Assembly: GCA_021159805.1 (NCBI GenBank)
Contig: JAGHDT010000206.1
Location: 1 to 9,852, forward strand
Source: Anaerolineae bacterium
GTDB lineage: Bacteria > Chloroflexota > Anaerolineae > B4-G1 > SLSP01
Length of the DNA: 9,852 bases
Direction: 5' to 3'
Positions 1 through 5,602 of this stretch are shown here, piece by piece (position 1 is the stretch's first letter; the number at the start of each line of letters is the position of its first letter). A model generated the notes under the pieces. That model was not told the origin of the DNA, searched no databases, and saw only the letters and a program-made list of their open reading frames with translations. The position numbers were made by a program, and so were the translations under genes.

Positions 1-72
1 CATCAGGATCGATTGAGTGCGCAGTTTGGTAAGGTGGCGGACTTGGTGCGCGAATCCGACTATTGGGCGCGG
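1..72 (+). other. Inverted fragment of the lon gene (24 codons, fold-back copy)
   Basis: Frame 1 of the plus strand encodes HQDRLSAQFGKVADL followed by VRESDYWAR. The first 15 residues duplicate residues 501-515 of the minus-strand protease. The last nine fit the next stretch of that family (a D-x-x-R-E-A/S-D-Y/F-W-A pattern after the FG..ADL helix). The segment is therefore the real downstream part of lon in flipped orientation, not an independent gene. An open frame runs on from it across the antisense of lon to base 717, but that extension is a shadow. Confidence 0.9.
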
Positions 73-117
73 CAAGTCCGCCACCTTACCAAACTGCGCA
101 CTCAATCGATCCTGATG
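1..117. repeat. Fold-back inverted repeat (45-bp perfect arms, 27-nt loop)
   Basis: Bases 1-45 are the exact reverse complement of bases 73-117, with 27 bases (46-72) between them. The left arm touches the window edge, so it may extend further. The arms and loop are lon coding sequence. The right arm, read on the minus strand, ends ...KVADL, the same residues encoded by the left arm on the plus strand. The loop then continues that protein in frame on the plus strand only (VRESDYWAR). A natural terminator or regulatory hairpin would not carry the next nine codons of the gene in its loop in this orientation. I infer a template-switch or assembly chimera at a contig end. Confidence 0.95.
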
Positions 118-1617
118 CTCCACCCAGCGCGCGCCGTACTCCACCACCCTGGCCGTCGCCGCTGCAGTGAATGGCAGCAGCTTCTCCCGTTGACAGAGCA
201 CTCGGATGAAGCGACCATACGCACGTTCAGCCTCACTATCGCGGTCCACCTCGGTATGGAAATCGACCTGCACCTTGAAGTACTTACCGAAGTCGTCGTC
301 CCGCCGGTACAGAGTGTAGAAGACACTCGGAGAGCCAACCAGCGCCACCTTCACCTCAAGCGGAATCGGCTGCGGGCTGGGCGTCACAGTGCGCACCAAT
401 CGTTGCCCATCGGGAGGCTCAATGCGAACAACACCGTCGGCCAGAGCATGCTTGAGGCCGACCCACACATCATAGTTATCAGCCAGTGCCGCGGCATTGA
501 TGATGAGATAGCCACCGTTGGCCTCGTGCAAGGCACCGGCGCGTATCATCGTGTGATCCGTCACCGTGACCCCATAGCGCACGTCGTATTCCACAGCCCC
601 AAAGACCCGGGACGGCGAGGGACGCTCGACGAGGACCACCGGCGCCCCTTCAAGCTGGCTGGAATCCACAAAGAGATTGACTTGATAACGTTGGCTGATG
701 GGCACATCGAGCAGTGAAGCGCCCTCAGAATGGGAATCCGCCACGTCCCCCGAGCGAAACTCTGACACATTCGACAGAACGTCCTCGCGGAGTTCCTGGA
801 GATAGGTGAGCACGTCCGGTTGATCCGAGAAGGCAGCGCGCACCTCATCCAGGAGCGGGGTCAGCGCAAAGTCAGCAACTTCGCGATCCAGCTTGTCGAT
901 CCCCGATTGCACTTCGCGTTCATAGTCGCGCAGGTGGCGCATCTCATCGTCCAACATATCGTCCAGAACATCCAGGGCTTGCTGGACGACCACTCGTTCC
1001 TCAGGGTCGAGTTGGCTCACGCCTTCAGGCGACAGCAGCTCTCCATCACGCACGGACGCAATATAGAGTCCCGACGGCGAGCGCACGAGAGCACAGCTCC
1101 GCTCCTGACAGACAGCCTCCACATCACCCAACACCTGGCGCTCCCTAGATCGGTAGCGCTGCTCCAGCTCCTCCCGTGCCTCGGCATAGGAGTCGGCATC
1201 GAAAGCTTGTTGAAGACGTTCGGGTACCGTGGTGCTGAAGCGCTCCATACTCGCGCGCAGCCGCCGGCCCCGACCCGGTGGGAGCCGGATAGCTTTGGGT
1301 TTTCCGGGATCAGCAAAGGCCGTCACGTAGAGCCAGTCATCGGGCACGGGCTCCTGGGCTGCCTTTTCCTCAACGATGTGCCGCAAGATGGACCGGCGGC
1401 CCGATCCCGTCGGTCCCATCACGAAGATATTGAAACCGGGACTCCGGATATCCAACCCAAACCGCACCGCATCGACAGCGCGGCCTTGACCGATGATTCC
1501 CGGCTCAAAGGGGAGATCGTCCGTCACCTCAAATGCGAAAACTGATGCATCGCACGTTCGCCGCAAGCGCTCGGGAGGGAGCGCCTCAACCTTGTTGACA
1601 TTAGGCTTTCTTATCAT
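73..1617 (-). CDS. ATP-dependent Lon-type protease, LonB-like (AAA_32/Lon_C family), N-terminal part
   Basis: The gene encodes an AAA+ serine protease of the Lon-related family that couples ATP hydrolysis to protein degradation. 515 residues are visible. The family is usually about 800 residues, so the C-terminal Ser-Lys protease domain is missing. Seen: an N-terminal block (VEALPPERLR, then C-D-x-S-x-F-x-F-E-x-T and GIIGQGRAVDAVRFGL near 40-55); a Walker A-like loop GPTGSGRRS at 68-76 with Arg in place of the usual Lys; a long helical insertion around 115-290; a Walker B-like segment HEANGGYLIINA at 364-375; and a sensor region with VALVGSPSVFYTLY (424-437) and DFGKYFKVQVDFHTEVDRD (442-460). 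The ATG at 1617 is preceded by an in-frame stop at 1636-1638, so the start is well bounded, although the ribosome site (GTGGGAAA) is weak. The frame stays open to base 1, but past base 73 it reads through the fold-back and is not real protein. The gene lies 200 bases downstream of dnaN on the same strand. Confidence 0.9.
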
Positions 1618-1634
1618 TTTCCCACATTCACACG

Positions 1635-1663
1635 CTCATAAGGATGGCACTGCCAACCGACAA
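1635..1663 (-). promoter_or_regulatory. Candidate sigma70 promoter for the Lon-type protease gene
   Basis: On the minus strand, TTGTCG (1658-1663) and TATGAG (1635-1640) are separated by 17 bases, and each matches four of six consensus positions. The predicted start of transcription is near 1628, about ten bases before the ATG. The match is moderate. The protease gene could instead be read through from dnaN. Confidence 0.35.
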
Positions 1664-1667
1664 AGAA

Positions 1668-1709
1668 GCTGGAGACAAAACGCCGCGAAATCGACGTCCC
1701 GCCTCCAGC
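1668..1709 (-). terminator. Candidate weak terminator/hairpin downstream of dnaN
   Basis: GCTGGAG (1668-1674) and CTCCAGC (1703-1709) form a 7-bp inverted repeat. Inside it, on the minus strand, a 5-bp stem (1692-1696 with 1681-1685, one G-U pair, loop ATTTCG) is followed by TTTT (1677-1680). This could be a weak intrinsic terminator for dnaN about 110-140 bases after its stop. The stem is short. The surrounding 200-base gap (1618-1817) otherwise holds only several CTCCA/TGGAG motifs and the candidate protease promoter. Confidence 0.25.
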
Positions 1710-1817
1710 CCCATCCAGGTTCAGGCTATCTCCAATCTGGAGAAGCAGACCCTCCAACGCCCAGTCTGACCTCAAAAGTCTACCTCCACACCGGTCTGTC
1801 CGCAGACTCCGCTGCCG

Positions 1818-2936
1818 CTAGCGGTGCCCAAGATGCATCGGCATGACCACGTGGATAAACGCGTCATCGCCCACGGCTTTGATGATGCCGGGATTCGTGG
1901 CCGAGTTCAACTCCAGAGCAATCTGTGGCGTGTCCAACGCCGATAGCACGTCGATCAGGAATCGGACATTGAATGCGATCTCAAGGCCGACGCCCTCTAC
2001 GCTGGCCATCAGCCGCGTCAGCCCCTGTCCTGCCTCTGCAGAATCAGCGCGGACCGTCAGCTCACCTTCCTCAACGTGCAGCGTCACGATATTCGCCACA
2101 TCCCGGGCGAAAATCGCGGCACGCTTGCAGGCTTGCAGCAGCTCCTCTCGCCCGATGACAACGCGCGTCTTGTGCGACGGTGGAATGATCCGGCGTACGT
2201 CCGGGAAGTTGCCATCAATCAACTGTGAGTTCAGCACCGTATTCGGCATCTGGAATAGGATCTGGTTGTGGGGGCGCGTGGTCGACAGTAGCACTGGCCC
2301 CTCCAAGCCCGACGTGATCCGCATCAGTTCCGAAAGCGCGCGGGCCGGAATGATCACACTGAAAGCCGTGGGCACTGGCTCCACCAAAGGTATGTCGCGC
2401 AGCGACAGCCGGAAGCCATCGGCGGCAGCCAAGGTCATCGTCTGGCCCTCGAACTCCGCCAGCACTCCCGTAAGCACAGGATGGCTATCGTCGGTCGAGG
2501 CCGCAAACGTCACCTGAGCAAGACCCTTGTTGAGCTCTGCGGCCTCAATGGAGAAGCCGTTGTTCTCATCGACCTCAGGCACCAGGGGGAACTCATCGGC
2601 CGAGATACCTCGAAAGCTTGCCTGCACGGAGGCGCAGCTGAGCTTCAGCGTCAGCGTCGACTCATCCAGGCTGAGGTCCACCTGATCAGGCGGCAGCGAA
2701 TTCACCAGATCGATGAAGTTCCGTGCGGGCACGGTGATCTCACCTTCAGTCTCGACCCGGGCACCGACCCAGCACACGATACTCAGCTCCATGTTGGTCG
2801 CCGCCAGCTTCAGCTGACCGTGGTCCGTTGCCAGCAGTACGTTGCCCAAGATCGGCATGGTGGTTCGAGATGGCACAGCGCGACCAGCTATGCCCAGCCC
2901 CTTTGCGAGGTTATCCTGAAGGCAAGAAAGTTTCAT
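1818..2936 (-). CDS. dnaN: DNA polymerase III beta sliding clamp
   Basis: The gene encodes the ring-shaped processivity factor that tethers DNA polymerase III and other clamp-binding proteins to DNA. The 372 residues match the usual 365-380. Three repeated clamp domains fit at about 1-120, 121-245 and 246-372. Recognisable blocks are MKLSCLQDNLAKGL at the N-terminus, LKLAATNMELSI (42-53), ITVPARNFIDLVNSLP (67-82), PVLTGVLAEFEG...AADGFRLSLR (153-180), DGNFPDVRRIIP (241-252), and a C-terminal VVMPMHL (363-369) that matches the family's MPMR-type ending next to the peptide-binding pocket. The ATG at 2936 has a strong AGGAGG site six bases upstream. dnaA is not adjacent, since an O-antigen ligase gene lies upstream instead. 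The gene has its own likely promoter in the 299-base gap ahead of it. The protein resembles Chloroflexota clamps. Confidence 0.97.
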   Translation of the reverse strand: MKLSCLQDNLAKGLGIAGRAVPSRTTMPILGNVLLATDHGQLKLAATNMELSIVCWVGARVETEGEITVPARNFIDLVNSLPPDQVDLSLDESTLTLKLSCASVQASFRGISADEFPLVPEVDENNGFSIEAAELNKGLAQVTFAASTDDSHPVLTGVLAEFEGQTMTLAAADGFRLSLRDIPLVEPVPTAFSVIIPARALSELMRITSGLEGPVLLSTTRPHNQILFQMPNTVLNSQLIDGNFPDVRRIIPPSHKTRVVIGREELLQACKRAAIFARDVANIVTLHVEEGELTVRADSAEAGQGLTRLMASVEGVGLEIAFNVRFLIDVLSALDTPQIALELNSATNPGIIKAVGDDAFIHVVMPMHLGHR

Positions 2937-2982
2937 CGAGGGCCTCCTGCGACAGCAATGTTAGCTAGGTACAATTGCCCCA

Positions 2983-3011
2983 AGTATACCCTAAGCACAA
3001 CCAAAGCACAA
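2983..3011 (-). promoter_or_regulatory. Probable sigma70 promoter of dnaN
   Basis: On the minus strand, TTGTGC (3006-3011) and TATACT (2983-2988) are exactly 17 bases apart. The -10 box matches five of six consensus bases and the -35 box three of six. The predicted transcript starts near 2976, giving a leader of about 40 bases that contains the AGGAGG ribosome site. The -35 box lies in the middle copy of an 11-bp tandem repeat. Confidence 0.55.
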
Positions 3012-3022
3012 CCAAAGCACAA
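2993..3022. repeat. 11-bp tandem repeat (2.7 copies) over the dnaN promoter
   Basis: On the plus strand the unit AAGCACAACCA occurs at 2993-3003 and 3004-3014, with a partial third copy (AAGCACAA) at 3015-3022. The copies are identical. The 11-base period is close to one helical turn, so a protein bound to each copy would face the same side of the DNA. The repeat covers the -35 box and spacer of the dnaN promoter. It may be a regulator-binding array or only slipped-strand duplication. Confidence 0.85.
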
Positions 3023-3185
3023 GAAAATGCACATCGTGAGTCTGTTTTAGCTGGGAAGCAAACTCCCTGAGGAGGCACGTCGTCGGATCATCGGCGTTTC
3101 CCTTGCCCATTCTGAAACTCGCCCCACACCGCCAACCATGCTCTCCAGATGCGCATTGAGTTACTGCCCCAACGTTGGAGATTGC

Positions 3186-3209
3186 CCACGCTGACGGACA
3201 CATCAGTGG
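3186..3209. other. Imperfect hairpin downstream of the ligase gene
   Basis: CCAC (3186-3189) pairs with GTGG (3206-3209) and TGA pairs with TCA inside it, with a two-base GC bulge and an eight-base loop. It lies about 27 bases after the stop of the ligase gene on the minus strand. There is no T-run, so it is a poor intrinsic terminator. Apart from this hairpin, the dnaN promoter and the tandem repeat, I see nothing in the gap 2937-3235. Confidence 0.25.
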
Positions 3210-3235
3210 CCGTGACTCCTAAGGCTCAGCTTATG

Positions 3236-4732
3236 TCAAGCCCGTTGCTGTAAACGCAGCCGGCTCTGCCGAACCGCCAGCTCTGTTGCAGCGGTGGATA
3301 GACCGACCACCAGCCAGAAGAGCGTGACGGAATGATGGAACTCTGGGCTGAAGAAGTAGTGGTCGAAAATGCCGCTGACCAAGCCACCGACAATTGCCGC
3401 GTGGACACCATACCACAGTGGCTCAAGATCAGGAAGATCGACCACGGCTCTGCGAGTGTGCCAAAAACGCCAAAGCACTACACCGATCACGACGAGAAAG
3501 GCCAGCAAGCCGACCAGCCCCATCTGAGCTGCAATAATCAGGTAGAGGCTGGCAACCGCGACATAGATATCGATATCCGGCGCTCCGGAAAACCCCACCC
3601 CCAGGAAGGGGTAACGCCGGATCAGGGTGATAGTGTCCTTGTACTCGCCGAACCGCATCCTTGTGGAGAGATCCTGACCGCGGAACCCCTCGATGAAGTG
3701 CTCCAGCAACCCCTGGGACCATGGAGAGAACAAGATCACCAACAGTGCCAACAACAACAAGGGCAGGAACTTCCTGTAGCGCATCAAGCTGATCACGAGA
3801 ATGCCGCACGCCACACCCAGTATCGCGCTGCGAGAGACTGTGAGCACCAGGCATCCGCCCAGTAACACTCCAAGAATGATGGTGACGGCTCGCGGGAAGA
3901 TCGGTCGCCTCGCAAAGAGCTGGGGGGCGAGCATGGCCAAACCGAAGCTGAGCAGACTCCCAAGGACATTCGGCTGAACCGAGGTGCCCATCGCCCGCTT
4001 CATCTCAGCAGGATCGTCGCGGATATACCAGATCACCCCGGGACCCGAGGGATAGCCGAAGCGATCGAGCGCCGAAAGCATGCGCACCACCAGATCCTCA
4101 GGTAGTAGGTAAAGCACAATCCCAATCACAGCAGCGGCTGAAGCCCCCAGAATGAGCCAGCGAACAAGACGCCCAAGCCGTTCGGTGTCGCGAACCGTGT
4201 TCACAACCAGATAGAACAGACCGATGCTCATCAAGATCTCGGCGAAGTGCCGGATCAGATAGCTGGTCAGTGACCCGTGGGATAGACCGGCCACAAAGGC
4301 AACGACAGCCAGCAGGGCAAAGGCTAGGACAGCTCCCCCTACCGGAGTTGTGATCGGCGGCTTGCCCTCGGTCAGCATCACGGTCAGCACCCAGACCCCA
4401 AACAGCCCCAGCAAGGCCAAGTCGAGAAAAGTAGGGGTGAATCCGACCTTGAATGGAAGCGATCCGAACGGGAACAAGGCGACAACGCCGATGACGGCGA
4501 CATACGCGGCCTCAAGATCGCACAGCATCATCACGGCAGCGATCAAAGCTGCGACCAGGGCAGCCACAACGATCACGCCGACCTCAGCCAGGAGCCAGCC
4601 GCTCGCCACGCCCACCACAGCGAGAAGCAGCACCGAGACGGCCCAGAGCACCCAGCGTCGCCGGTTGAACAGCAACCCGTGGAACGGGCTATCCTCAAAC
4701 ACATCCTGGATCAGAGAACGCCACTGTATCAT
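3236..4732 (-). CDS. O-antigen ligase/polymerase-like polytopic membrane protein (Wzy_C family)
   Basis: The protein has 498 residues, with about a dozen hydrophobic segments spread from residue 27 to 478. It is an inner-membrane protein of the WaaL/Wzy type, which transfers or polymerises undecaprenyl-linked glycans. Family-type features seen: the LTVSRSAILG segment at 297-306, an extended hydrophilic loop at about 335-390 with TRMRFGEYKD (357-366) and YPFLGVGFSG (374-383), and a late His in GIFDHYF (454-460). The loop Arg residues and the late His are the usual functional residues in this fold, but I cannot tell ligase from polymerase or from an exopolysaccharide protein. The ATG at 4732 has GAGG five bases upstream and a strong promoter just ahead. 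No glycosyltransferase neighbours are in the window, so it appears solitary and its substrate is unknown. It is the first of three minus-strand genes, with dnaN next. Confidence 0.85.
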   Translation of the reverse strand: MIQWRSLIQDVFEDSPFHGLLFNRRRWVLWAVSVLLLAVVGVASGWLLAEVGVIVVAALVAALIAAVMMLCDLEAAYVAVIGVVALFPFGSLPFKVGFTPTFLDLALLGLFGVWVLTVMLTEGKPPITTPVGGAVLAFALLAVVAFVAGLSHGSLTSYLIRHFAEILMSIGLFYLVVNTVRDTERLGRLVRWLILGASAAAVIGIVLYLLPEDLVVRMLSALDRFGYPSGPGVIWYIRDDPAEMKRAMGTSVQPNVLGSLLSFGLAMLAPQLFARRPIFPRAVTIILGVLLGGCLVLTVSRSAILGVACGILVISLMRYRKFLPLLLLALLVILFSPWSQGLLEHFIEGFRGQDLSTRMRFGEYKDTITLIRRYPFLGVGFSGAPDIDIYVAVASLYLIIAAQMGLVGLLAFLVVIGVVLWRFWHTRRAVVDLPDLEPLWYGVHAAIVGGLVSGIFDHYFFSPEFHHSVTLFWLVVGLSTAATELAVRQSRLRLQQRA

Positions 4733-4747
4733 CAGTACCTCGCAGCG

Positions 4748-4775
4748 ATTATACCGTTGAGGATAGTGCGGTCAA
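4748..4775 (-). promoter_or_regulatory. Sigma70 promoter of the O-antigen ligase-like gene
   Basis: On the minus strand, TTGACC (4770-4775) lies 16 bases from a perfect TATAAT (4748-4753). Transcription should start near 4741, leaving a leader of only about nine bases, just enough for the GAGG ribosome site. The promoter is divergent from the tRNA promoter, with 44 bases between the two -35 boxes. Confidence 0.75.
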
Positions 4776-4819
4776 GATCGCCGCCATCGGTAGCATTTCA
4801 CGTGACAGAAGGCAGACTC

Positions 4820-4847
4820 TTGTGCCGGTGGTCATCTGTGGTAGAAT
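4820..4847 (+). promoter_or_regulatory. Promoter of the tRNA-Arg gene
   Basis: TTGTGC (4820-4825) and TAGAAT (4842-4847) are 16 bases apart. The predicted start near 4854 leaves about six bases of 5' leader before the mature tRNA, which is typical for a single tRNA gene. The same TTGTGC hexamer serves as the -35 box of the proposed dnaN promoter. Confidence 0.6.
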
Positions 4848-4859
4848 ACCCAACAGTAA

Positions 4860-4932
4860 GCCCCTGTAGCTCAGCTGGATAGAGTACTGGCCTCCGAAGC
4901 CAGGGGCCCGCGTTCAAATCGCGGCAGGGGTA
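4860..4932 (+). tRNA. tRNA-Arg (anticodon CCG)
   Basis: A complete cloverleaf of 73 bases is visible. The acceptor stem GCCCCTG (4860-4866) pairs with CAGGGGT (4925-4931), with a G-U pair at the end, and the discriminator base is A4932. The D arm is GCTC/GAGT with a GG-containing loop. The anticodon stem CTGGC/GCCAG encloses the loop CTCCGAA, with anticodon CCG at 4894-4896. The variable loop has four bases. The T arm is CCGCG/CGCGG around TTCAAAT. The tRNA decodes the arginine codon CGG. The 3' CCA is not encoded (CAG follows), so it must be added by a nucleotidyltransferase. The gene stands alone between its own promoter and terminator. Confidence 0.97.
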
Positions 4933-4935
4933 CAG

Positions 4936-4971
4936 AGCGGCCCGCCATTGAGGCGGGCCGCTTGTCTTTTT
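4936..4971 (+). terminator. Intrinsic terminator of tRNA-Arg
   Basis: A perfect 11-bp GC-rich stem (AGCGGCCCGCC at 4936-4946, GGCGGGCCGCT at 4952-4962) with a five-base loop is followed by TGTCTTTTT. It starts four bases after the tRNA. Read on the minus strand the stem lacks a T-run, so it would work less well for the convergent small gene. Confidence 0.95.
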
Positions 4972-4979
4972 GATGAAGG

Positions 4980-5234
4980 TCACCGGGTGACGATATTGAC
5001 CAGCCGCCCCGGCACGACGATCACACGGCGCACAGGGCCAGCGGAGAGCGCAGCTTCTGCAGCAGGTGAGTCCAGCGCCGCCCGGCCGGGGGGACGTTGG
5101 CCGCGCACATCCGCCACACCCGCGTCAGCCCGTGCTGCCGCTGTTGCCCGCCGCCGCTGGTGGAGGTTGAGCAGGAAGAGGGAGAGTGTGGCCAGGGCCA
5201 TCAGCCCCAACGTGATCCATACGCGCGCGATCAT
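4980..5234 (-). CDS. Small single-pass membrane protein, function unknown (84 aa)
   Basis: I do not recognise a family. Residues 5-22 (VWITLGLMALATLSLFLL) form one hydrophobic segment near the N-terminus, followed by a basic cluster (HQRRRA at 25-30), an Ala/Gly/Pro-rich linker, and a hydrophobic/basic C-terminus (VRRVIVVPGRLVNIV). The basic cluster right after the segment suggests that the C-terminal part stays in the cytoplasm by the positive-inside rule. Support for a real gene is the ribosome site (GAGAGGTGAG, about five bases before the ATG at 5234) and the coherent membrane segment. The weak points are the short length and low-complexity Ala/Arg composition. It converges on the tRNA and stops nine bases beyond the tRNA terminator. 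Confidence 0.6.
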   Translation of the reverse strand: MIARVWITLGLMALATLSLFLLNLHQRRRATAAARADAGVADVRGQRPPGRAALDSPAAEAALSAGPVRRVIVVPGRLVNIVTR

Positions 5235-5345
5235 CCGCTCACCTCTCTTCGATCGGGCTGTGATTGAATCCCCGAATGCCCAGACGGTTCAGCTGGTAAT
5301 AGGTAAAGCACCCGACACAGGCTCCCTCTTACCTGGCAGCACTTG

Positions 5346-5374
5346 TTGACAATAGAACGAATATTCTATATAAT
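5346..5374 (+). promoter_or_regulatory. Perfect-consensus sigma70 promoter (P1) with embedded inverted repeat
   Basis: TTGACA (5346-5351) and TATAAT (5369-5374) match the consensus at all twelve positions, with the optimal 17-base spacer. The spacer holds an inverted repeat, ATAGAA (5352-5357) with TTCTAT (5364-5369), so a bound repressor would block polymerase. Transcription should start near 5381. No convincing long coding region follows before the topoisomerase gene at 6018, so P1 makes either a small RNA or a leader of about 640 bases for the topoisomerase operon. Confidence 0.85.
5352..5369. promoter_or_regulatory. Candidate operator (dyad) inside promoter P1
   Basis: The arms ATAGAA and TTCTAT are perfectly complementary across six bases. 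Read as GAAC-N4-ATTC (5355-5366), the site differs at one base from GAAC-N4-GTTC, the LexA box of Gram-positive bacteria. Assignment to LexA is an inference. The dyad itself and its position between the -35 and -10 boxes are directly visible. Confidence 0.45.
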
Positions 5375-5452
5375 AGGTTTAGGTATGATGGAGGTCGGGA
5401 CATCGTGTACAGGGCCCCGTGGGTACTGTATCCCTTACTCAGGAGATTGGCG

Positions 5453-5479
5453 ATGGAACCCCAGAGAGGCGGATTGTGA
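5453..5479 (+). CDS. Candidate eight-codon leader peptide
   Basis: A good ribosome site, AGGAG (5441-5445), lies seven bases before an ATG that opens the short frame MEPQRGGL. Its TGA stop (5477-5479) falls in the loop and first 3' base of the perfect hairpin 5466-5487, so a translating ribosome would unfold that hairpin. This is the geometry of a translated attenuator, but no run of regulatory codons and no downstream terminator is evident. A chance occurrence is quite possible. Confidence 0.2.
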   Translation: MEPQRGGL

Positions 5480-5487
5480 TCCGCCTC
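5466..5487 (+). other. Perfect 9-bp hairpin in the leader
   Basis: GAGGCGGAT (5466-5474) pairs with ATCCGCCTC (5479-5487) around the loop TGTG. The nine-base element TGTGATCCG recurs at 5523-5531, so the CGGAT of the left arm could pair instead with the second ATCCG copy, though only over five bases. No T-run follows on either strand, so it is not an intrinsic terminator. Confidence 0.7.
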
Positions 5488-5573
5488 AGGCGTGTAAGAT
5501 TGAGCTTTGGCTCGTGCTGGGCTGTGATCCGGCGCATTTCCTGAGGGAAAGATGCACCGCCACACCATGGATT

Positions 5574-5602
5574 TTGACGATTGGAGTGACCTGTGCTATA
5601 CT
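5574..5602 (+). promoter_or_regulatory. Second sigma70 promoter (P2) upstream of the topoisomerase operon
   Basis: TTGACG (5574-5579) and TATACT (5597-5602) are 17 bases apart, and each matches five of six consensus bases. The predicted start is near 5609, leaving about 410 bases to the topoisomerase start codon. I see no better promoter between here and 6018, so P2 and possibly P1 most likely drive the operon. Confidence 0.65.

Noticed and set aside
13..717. 234-residue open frame on the plus strand
   Set aside because: Its first residues are the flipped lon fragment and the rest is the antisense of the lon gene. The minus-strand frame carries the AAA+ motifs.
820..1545. 241-residue open frame on the plus strand
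   Set aside because: It is antisense to lon across the Walker A region, has no recognisable domain, and its composition is that of a shadow frame.
1493..1846. 117-residue plus-strand frame spanning the lon-dnaN gap
   Set aside because: It overlaps the start of lon and the end of dnaN in antisense, is low in complexity, and has no ribosome site.
1847..1860. DnaA-box-like CGTGGATAA as evidence for an origin
   Set aside because: It is a single imperfect match inside dnaN coding sequence, with no cluster, AT-rich unwinding element or dnaA nearby.
2991..3203. 70-residue minus-strand frame upstream of dnaN
   Set aside because: It runs into the tandem repeat and promoter of dnaN, has no domain features or convincing ribosome site, and is Cys/Trp rich as random GC-rich frames often are.
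4948..5349. 133-residue plus-strand frame
   Set aside because: It starts inside the tRNA terminator and is antisense to the small membrane protein gene. Its Arg/Ala/Ser-rich composition is that of a shadow.
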